From positions 1 to 11,046 of the forward strand of contig DATAEK010000432.1 in NCBI GenBank assembly GCA_036258055.1: 11,046 nucleotides of DNA. Reading direction: 5' to 3'. Under the pieces are notes generated by a model, which saw only the letters and a list, made by a program, of their open reading frames with translations, was not told where the DNA came from and did not search any database. The position numbers were made by a program, and so were the translations under genes. Shown here one piece after another: positions 6,630 through 11,046 of the stretch. Within the stretch, counting starts at the first letter, position 1. Every line of letters starts with the position of its first letter. The DNA comes from DATAEK01 sp036258055 (GTDB lineage: Bacteria > Acidobacteriota > Vicinamibacteria > Vicinamibacterales > 2-12-FULL-66-21).

Positions 6630-7898
6630 TTGAGCTCCCACACAACACAACATCAAACGCCTCGGAAAGGTCGGCCCCGTCGAGGTCCGCGCCCACCGCG
6701 CGCACGCCATGACGCCCGGCCGGCCACGCCGCCGGCGCCCCCGGCGCCGCGTCCGCAGGCGGAGTACGACCCGAGCCCAGTGCCATTCGAAACGCTCGGC
6801 CTCGAGTCGTCGCTCATCGAGGGCATCCGCATTCGCGGCTTTTCGGCGACGACCCCGATTCAAAGCGCGGTCATCCCGATCGTGATGAGCGGCGACGATC
6901 TGATCGGCTGCGCCGATACCGGCACGGGCAAGACGGCCGCGTTCCTGCTGCCGATTCTCAACCGGATGCTGAAAGCCCGCGCGGCGGCGCCCGACGAACG
7001 CGGGTTCACGCGGGTGCTGATCCTCGCGCCCACGCGCGAGCTTGCCGTGCAGATCGAGGACGATGTCCAGGGATTCACGTATCACACCGACCTGACGAGC
7101 ATCGCCGTCTACGGCGGAGTGGGCATGGACGCCCAGGAGCGCGCCCTCAAGGCCGGCGTGGACATCATCGTCGCGACGCCCGGCCGGTTGATGGATCACA
7201 TGCGCAACGGCGCGGTGAAGTTCGACAAGCTCGACACGCTCGTGCTCGACGAGGCCGACCGGATGATGGACATGGGCTTCTGGCCCGACGTCCGCCGAAT
7301 CGTGACGTCGCTGCCCGACTCGGCGGCCCGTCAGACGCTTCTCTTCTCCGCCACGGTGCCCGATGACGTGATGCGGATGGCGGGAGAGGTCGTCTGCGAC
7401 GCGAAGTACGTACAGATCGGCACGACCGGCGCGCCGGCGCGCAGCATCACGCACGCGGTCGAGACGGTGCCCCACGCGCAGAAGACCGAGTGGCTTGCGA
7501 AATTCCTGCGCCGCACTGACGGCCCGGTGCTCGTCTTCGTCCGGACGAAGTCCGGCGCCGAGCGGCTCGCGCGGAAGCTCGCGGCCTTCGGCTTGAAGGC
7601 CGCGTCGCTGCACGCCGATCGCACGCAGGCGCAGCGCACACAGGCGATCGAAGGGTTCCGAAGCGGCCGCTTCCGCGTGCTCGTCGCGACTGACGTCGCG
7701 GCGCGCGGCCTCGACATCGACGGCATCACCCACGTCGTCAACTACGAAGTTCCAGTGAATCGCGAAACCTACGTCCACCGCGTGGGCCGGACTGGCAGGG
7801 CGGAAGCCACCGGAACCGCACTCACGCTTGCAGCGCCCGAAGAGCTGCGCGCCCTCCAGGCGCTGCAGCGATCGTTCGGGCTCGAAATGCAGGGATGA
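6630..7898 (+). CDS. DEAD-box ATP-dependent RNA helicase
   Basis: A 422-residue RhlE-like DEAD-box helicase (subtype not certain) with every core motif. The Q motif region starts at Phe53 and ends in TTPIQ (74-78). Motif I is ADTGTGKT (95-102), Ia PTREL (134-138), Ib TPGR (183-186), II DEAD (207-210) and III SAT (240-242). Motif V region is ATDVAARGLD (353-362) and VI HRVGRTGR (383-390). It unwinds or remodels RNA using ATP, for instance in ribosome assembly or mRNA turnover. A basic Arg/Pro-rich tail (about 11-43) precedes the core and there is almost no C-terminal extension. The start is uncertain: the frame is open back into infA, and TTG 6630, 11 bp after the infA stop, is the first start that avoids overlap. 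GTG 6780 would remove the basic tail. Its stop overlaps the next gene in ATGA. Confidence 0.9.
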   Translation: MSSHTTQHQTPRKGRPRRGPRPPRARHDARPATPPAPPAPRPQAEYDPSPVPFETLGLESSLIEGIRIRGFSATTPIQSAVIPIVMSGDDLIGCADTGTGKTAAFLLPILNRMLKARAAAPDERGFTRVLILAPTRELAVQIEDDVQGFTYHTDLTSIAVYGGVGMDAQERALKAGVDIIVATPGRLMDHMRNGAVKFDKLDTLVLDEADRMMDMGFWPDVRRIVTSLPDSAARQTLLFSATVPDDVMRMAGEVVCDAKYVQIGTTGAPARSITHAVETVPHAQKTEWLAKFLRRTDGPVLVFVRTKSGAERLARKLAAFGLKAASLHADRTQAQRTQAIEGFRSGRFRVLVATDVAARGLDIDGITHVVNYEVPVNRETYVHRVGRTGRAEATGTALTLAAPEELRALQALQRSFGLEMQG

Positions 7899-8188
7899 TG
7901 GAAGATACAAAATTCGGCCAGGCGGCTTCGCTGCCGGAGCCGCACGTCGACGAGGCCCCCGCCGCTCAGCCCGCCCCCGGGGATCCCGCGGTTTCGCCCG
8001 CGGTCGAGAAGTTCAAGTCGTGCCGCTGGCGCGCAACGCCGGATCAGGGGGAATTCTGCACGCATCGCGACGTCCTGCCGTTTGCCGGCAAGGAGGGCTT
8101 CAAGCCGGAGTCATGGTGCCCCGAATGCGCGTTCTACAAGCTTCGGCGCACGCCGAAGAAGCGCGAACGCGTGGACTACATGTATTGA
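7895..8188 (+). CDS. Small four-cysteine protein, function unknown
   Basis: A 97-residue hypothetical protein. Residues 1-38 are acidic and rich in Pro/Ala and probably disordered. Residues 40-92 are compact, with Cys43, Cys55, Cys75 and Cys78 (spacing C-x11-C-x19-C-x2-C) and His57, then a basic tail (KLRRTPKKRER, 82-92). A zinc-ribbon-like metal site is a reasonable inference, but no named family is recognised. The ATG at 7895 overlaps the helicase stop (ATGA), indicating translational coupling; ATG 7898 is an equally possible start one codon later. Its position suggests a partner in RNA or ribosome work. No signal peptide or membrane segment is seen. Confidence 0.75.
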   Translation: MMEDTKFGQAASLPEPHVDEAPAAQPAPGDPAVSPAVEKFKSCRWRATPDQGEFCTHRDVLPFAGKEGFKPESWCPECAFYKLRRTPKKRERVDYMY

Positions 8189-8244
8189 GGCGACCGACCG
8201 GTATGGAGGCGACCAACCGCCGTTTGCGAACGCTAGGCCTGTAG

Positions 8245-8264
8245 GCCCGAGCTTCAGCTCGGGC
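8245..8264. repeat. REP-like hairpin between convergent genes
   Basis: GCCCGAGC (8245-8252) pairs perfectly with GCTCGGGC (8257-8264) around a TTCA loop. It lies in the 103-bp gap between the ends of two convergent genes (8188 and 8292), which otherwise holds nothing supportable. The sequence reads almost the same on both strands and has no following T-run, so it fits a palindromic intergenic element or a factor-independent hairpin that protects mRNA ends better than a classical terminator. Confidence 0.6.
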
Positions 8265-8291
8265 GCGTATCAAGCGACCCGGTTGGCCGCA

Positions 8292-9173
8292 TTATTCAGA
8301 GAATTCCCGCGCCAGTTCCACCCATTCCCCGTTCGGGGCGAGCTCCTGGTACGCCTTCCAGTGCGGCTTGGCTTCCGTTGAGTTCCCGGTCTTCTCGAGC
8401 GTCACCGCCAGATAGAAGTGCGCGTCGGCGTAGCCGGGGTTGAGAGCGACGGCGTTGCGGTAGCAGTGCAGCGCGTCGTCGTAGCGACCCAGGTCGTGAT
8501 TGATGTTGCCGACGTTGAAGTGCGCCTCGAAGCAATGTCGGTCGAGCCCGATGGCTCGCTCGTAGAGCGCCTGCGCCTCGATGAGCTCGTCGCGCGCGTA
8601 GTGAATATTGGCCAGGTTCACGATCGCGGGTACGAGCGTCGGATCCACGACGAGCGCCTTGCGATAGGCGGCCGCCGCGTCCTCCATGTTCCGCGCATCA
8701 CCGTCATCGAGGCGCGAACCTTCGATGAAGTACTTCGCGGCAAGCGCCGCCTGCGGATCGGTGAACGGGAAACCCTGGATGCCAGGGTCGACGCCCGACG
8801 CGGCGCCGGCCGCGAGCGGCGCCGGCGTGTTGATCGAGGGTGGACGCTGCCGACGCGCCTGGAGCGCAACCACCTTCGCGCGCGGCGTATCGGGCGCGGC
8901 ATGAAAATCGAATTCGAGCTGCCCGTGCCGCTCGGCGCTGAGCGCGCGCAGGATCACGCGGAGCGGCGTGCCGCGTTCGAGCTCGGTGGCGACGTGTTTG
9001 ATGGTCTGAAGGTCCGCGAAGGAGTACTCGCGCTCCGGCCTGCCCGGCGGAGTCTGCTTGAGCAGACCCCATTTTTCCAGATAACGAAGATGGTTCTCGG
9101 TGACGTTGGGGTAGAGGCTGCGGATCTCGCGGGGGCCGTACGGCCCGCCATGCGCTGACGAAGACGACGTCAT
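8292..9173 (-). CDS. MerR-like HTH / TPR protein
   Basis: A 293-residue protein with two parts. Residues about 12-80 resemble a MerR-type winged helix: GPREIRSLYPNVTENHLRYLEKWGLLK, then REYSFADLQTIKHVATELERGTPLRVILRAL. It would bind DNA or have lost that role. A low-complexity linker (about 90-135) follows. Residues about 145-285 carry tetratricopeptide repeats, for example NMEDAAAAYRKALVVDPTLVPAIVNLANIHY (162-192), the next at about 196-226 and another at about 230-260; TPRs hold protein partners. There is no effector-binding Cys/His set of the metal-sensing MerR type in the N-terminal part. The start at 9173 lacks a Shine-Dalgarno, and a TAATCT hexamer (9188-9183) lies 9 nt upstream. The gene is divergent from glucokinase, 65 bp away, so regulation of that gene is a plausible guess. 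Confidence 0.8.
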   Translation of the reverse strand: MTSSSSAHGGPYGPREIRSLYPNVTENHLRYLEKWGLLKQTPPGRPEREYSFADLQTIKHVATELERGTPLRVILRALSAERHGQLEFDFHAAPDTPRAKVVALQARRQRPPSINTPAPLAAGAASGVDPGIQGFPFTDPQAALAAKYFIEGSRLDDGDARNMEDAAAAYRKALVVDPTLVPAIVNLANIHYARDELIEAQALYERAIGLDRHCFEAHFNVGNINHDLGRYDDALHCYRNAVALNPGYADAHFYLAVTLEKTGNSTEAKPHWKAYQELAPNGEWVELAREFSE

Positions 9174-9223
9174 TGATCGCGAAGATTAGCGAGACGGCCG
9201 CGAATGTCAAGTAATCATTGCAC

Positions 9224-9229
9224 TAGAAT
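9224..9229 (+). promoter_or_regulatory. Candidate -10 element for near-leaderless glk mRNA
   Basis: TAGAAT (5/6 to TATAAT) ends 6 nt before GTG 9236 and 9 nt before ATG 9239. No Shine-Dalgarno precedes either start. A transcript begun at the normal distance would start on or within 3 nt of the start codon. No convincing -35 is seen. Confidence 0.4.
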
Positions 9230-9238
9230 TGGGCCGTG

Positions 9239-10276
9239 ATGCTGCTGGCGGGGGACATCGGCGGAACGAAGACGCTGCTGGGCCTCTTCGCAACCGCGCC
9301 AGAGCGTCCCACCGCCGTCGAGGTCGGCGAGTTCCCCACGCTCGCCTACGACGGTCTCGAGGGCATGGTCCGCGAGTTCCTGCGCGCGCGCAACGTGCCG
9401 CCGCGCGGCATCGAGTCGGCCTGCTTTGGCGTCGCCGGCGCGGTCACCGACAACGTCGCCAGGCTGACCAACGTGCCTTGGCTGGTGGACATGGACATCG
9501 TCGGTGAGACCGTCGGGTTGAAGCGATCGATTCTGTTGAACGATCTCGAGGCACTGGCCTACGCGGTGCCTGTGCTCGAGCCCGACGAGCTCGCCGTGCT
9601 GCAGCAAGGCGTCGCGGTTCCCAGCGGGAACGCCGCGGTCATCGCGGCGGGGACCGGACTCGGCGAAGCCATCCTGCACAACGTCGACGGACGTTTCGTG
9701 CCCGCCGCGTCCGAGGGCGGCCATGCCGATTTCTCGGCGCGCACGGCGCGGGAGCTCGAAATGGTCCGCCAGCTGACACGGATCTTCGGCCGCGTCAGCG
9801 TCGAGCACGTCGTCTCCGGTCCGGGACTGGTCAACATCTATCAGTTCACGCACCAGTCGTTCGGTTCGGGTCCGACAATCACCCCGAGCAGCATTGCACC
9901 GGCGCGGCTCTGTACCGCAGTCGGTGTCGTACACGACCCGCTGGATCTCCCCGCCCGCATCTACCGCGCCGCCGTCGAGAAGCGCTGCCCGCACTGTGTC
10001 GAGGCGCTGAACATGTTCCTGTCCGCCTACGGCGCGGAAGCGGGCAATATCGCGCTGCGATCGGTCGCGACCGCCGGAGTGTACGTCGGCGGCGGCATCG
10101 CGCCGAAGATTCTCCCCGCGCTCGAATCAGGTCTGTTCCTCGACGCCTTTCGTGCAAAAGAGCCGATGGCCGATTTCGTGGCGACGATACCGGTCGCCGT
10201 GATCCTCAACGCCGAGTCCGGTCTCCTCGGCGCCGCGGTCCATGCGATGAATGAGACGGCGGACGAGCGCAATTAG
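9239..10276 (+). CDS. glk: Glucokinase (Glk family)
   Basis: A 345-residue ATP-dependent glucokinase that makes glucose 6-phosphate in the cytosol, feeding glycolysis. The ASKHA kinase landmarks are present: DIGGTKT (6-12) phosphate loop, NDLEA (101-105) with the likely catalytic Asp102, AAGTGLGEA (136-144), EGGHADF (159-165) with the sugar-binding Glu/His, and GGGIAPK (284-290). Length and layout match E. coli-type Glk rather than the ROK group, and the ROK zinc motif is absent. GTG 9236 one codon upstream is an alternative start. It faces away from the MerR-like/TPR gene and is followed 113 bp later by a TonB-dependent receptor, which may import a carbohydrate or other nutrient; that link is only positional. 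Confidence 0.92.
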   Translation: MLLAGDIGGTKTLLGLFATAPERPTAVEVGEFPTLAYDGLEGMVREFLRARNVPPRGIESACFGVAGAVTDNVARLTNVPWLVDMDIVGETVGLKRSILLNDLEALAYAVPVLEPDELAVLQQGVAVPSGNAAVIAAGTGLGEAILHNVDGRFVPAASEGGHADFSARTARELEMVRQLTRIFGRVSVEHVVSGPGLVNIYQFTHQSFGSGPTITPSSIAPARLCTAVGVVHDPLDLPARIYRAAVEKRCPHCVEALNMFLSAYGAEAGNIALRSVATAGVYVGGGIAPKILPALESGLFLDAFRAKEPMADFVATIPVAVILNAESGLLGAAVHAMNETADERN

Positions 10277-10294
10277 CACACCGGGCGCACACGG

Positions 10295-10335
10295 ACAGCG
10301 GAAGTAGTTCACCTTTCTGACGTCAGTTCCGCTGT
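10295..10335. promoter_or_regulatory. Inverted repeat with internal palindrome before the TonB-receptor gene
   Basis: ACAGCGGAA (10295-10303) and TTCCGCTGT (10327-10335) are exact inverse complements 23 nt apart. The 10-bp palindrome CTGACGTCAG (10317-10326) lies directly against the right arm. The element lies between the glk stop and the next start. It could be an operator or a stem-loop after glk; no T-run follows the right arm directly. A weak -10-like TAGCAT (10338-10343) lies just after it. Confidence 0.45.
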
Positions 10336-10374
10336 GTTAGCATCGAGCCCTCACCTGTCTTTTTTGCAAAACGT

Positions 10375-10383
10375 GGAGGAGGG
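10375..10383 (+). promoter_or_regulatory. Strong Shine-Dalgarno of the TonB-receptor gene
   Basis: GGAGGAGGG ends 6 nt before ATG 10390. It is by far the strongest ribosome site in the window and fixes the start of the receptor gene, which suggests high expression. Confidence 0.85.
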
Positions 10384-10389
10384 TCAACC

Positions 10390-11046
10390 ATGCGGTTGAG
10401 AGGTTGGCTGGTGCTCATGCTGGTTTGGGGCATGAGCGTGGTGCCAGCGCGTGCGCAGGATACCGGCTCGGTGTCCGGGGCGGTGTTCGATCAAACAGGC
10501 AGCTTAGTCGCCGACGCAGGGGTCCGAATCTCGGGCGATCAAATGCCCGCCGGCCGAACGGTGCGGACCGATGCGAGCGGCATGTACAACTTTCAGCGCC
10601 TGCTTCCCGGCAAGTACGTCGTCGAAGTCGACAAGCAGGGCCTCGGCAAAGCCTCGCGTCCGATCGAAGTCGAAGTCGCCAAGGACACCCAGGTCGATCT
10701 GGTCATTGGCGTCACGGTTCAGGAAGAAATGACGGTCGTGGCCGCGTCGCCCGTCGTCGACGTCAGGTCGACCGAAGTGAACTTCAACTACAAGGCGGCG
10801 CAGATCGAGACGCTCCCCCTCGCCCGCTCGTACACGGGGCTCTTCCAGCTGATCCCGGGTGTGGCCGAGAACAACAGCTTCGCGCCGAGCGGCGGCGCCA
10901 GCCGTCAGGACAACAAGTACCTGATGGACGGCGTCGACATCACTAACCCCGGGTTCGGCTACCTCTCGTCCGAAGTCAACGACCTCGACATCGCCGAGTT
11001 CAATGTCAAGAAGGGGGCGATCACCGCCGAATTCGGGCGCGCGGCC
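10390..11046 (+). CDS. TonB-dependent receptor with carboxypeptidase-regulatory-like domain (N-terminal part, cut by window edge)
   Basis: The frame is open for 219 codons to the window end, so only the N-terminus is seen. Residues 1-22 are a signal peptide (basic start MRLRGW, hydrophobic core, ARA before QDTG). Residues about 24-108 form a carboxypeptidase-regulatory-like beta-sandwich, with SVSGAVFDQTGSLVADAGV and the DASGMYNFQRLLPGKYVVEV segment typical of that fold. From about 110 comes the plug domain: VQEEMTVVAASPVVDV, LPLARSYTGLFQLIPGV and DNKYLMDGVDITNP. Such proteins form 22-strand outer-membrane barrels energised by TonB and import sugars, peptides or metal chelates. In Acidobacteriota they occur in large numbers. 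The substrate cannot be told from this part. Confidence 0.9.
   Translation, partial: MRLRGWLVLMLVWGMSVVPARAQDTGSVSGAVFDQTGSLVADAGVRISGDQMPAGRTVRTDASGMYNFQRLLPGKYVVEVDKQGLGKASRPIEVEVAKDTQVDLVIGVTVQEEMTVVAASPVVDVRSTEVNFNYKAAQIETLPLARSYTGLFQLIPGVAENNSFAPSGGASRQDNKYLMDGVDITNPGFGYLSSEVNDLDIAEFNVKKGAITAEFGRAA

Noticed and set aside
6600..7910. Long open frame (436 codons) on the minus strand opposite the helicase
   Set aside because: The helicase motifs on the plus strand settle the coding strand; the antisense product has no family features.
8187..8219. 14-bp direct repeat (GAGGCGACCGACCG / GAGGCGACCAACCG)
   Set aside because: It is short, has one mismatch, and its GC-rich content makes chance likely.
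10404..10946. 180-codon closed frame on plus in the receptor region
   Set aside because: The overlapping open frame from 10390 has a strong ribosome site, a signal peptide and TonB-receptor domains; the closed frame is an Arg-rich shadow.

Overview
The window is GC-rich and looks like a chromosome segment of an Acidobacteriota bacterium, possibly class Vicinamibacteria. That placement is inferred from overall style. The clearest hint is the last gene, an outer-membrane TonB-dependent receptor that begins with a carboxypeptidase-regulatory-like domain, a type greatly expanded in that phylum. There is no transposase, phage gene, CRISPR array, tRNA or rRNA.

Layout, left to right. Positions 1-248 hold a perfect 110-bp direct repeat (period 138 bp) whose right copy covers the 3' end of the first gene. 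Three minus-strand genes follow: a secreted dienelactone-hydrolase-family protein (231-1115), an atypical NAD(P)-binding SDR protein (1162-2061) and a diadenylate-cyclase-domain protein with an unidentified N-terminal region (2385-3731). The SDR and hydrolase genes are 46 bp apart and probably cotranscribed. The 323-bp gap between the SDR and cyclase-domain genes holds two arrays of a degenerate heptamer, ATGGGNN, on opposite strands.

Divergent from the cyclase-domain gene is a large plus-strand fusion (3758-6319): AMP-forming acyl ligase, acyl carrier domain and PlsC-type acyltransferase. The two ATGs are 26 bp apart and appear to share one overlapping, two-way -10 element. A plus-strand information-processing cluster follows: infA (TTG start), a DEAD-box RNA helicase and a small four-cysteine protein overlapping the helicase by 4 nt. 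A REP-like hairpin then separates it from a minus-strand MerR-like HTH/TPR protein (8292-9173). That gene is divergent from a glucokinase gene (9239-10276), and the window ends in the open TonB-receptor gene (10390 to the edge).

Functional themes are membrane-lipid activation and acylation placed back to back with a possible cyclic-dinucleotide protein, translation initiation plus RNA remodelling, and sugar phosphorylation next to a putative regulator and a nutrient receptor. The most unusual items are the bidirectional near-leaderless promoter, the degenerate cyclase motif, the ligase-ACP-acyltransferase order, and the inverted heptamer arrays.
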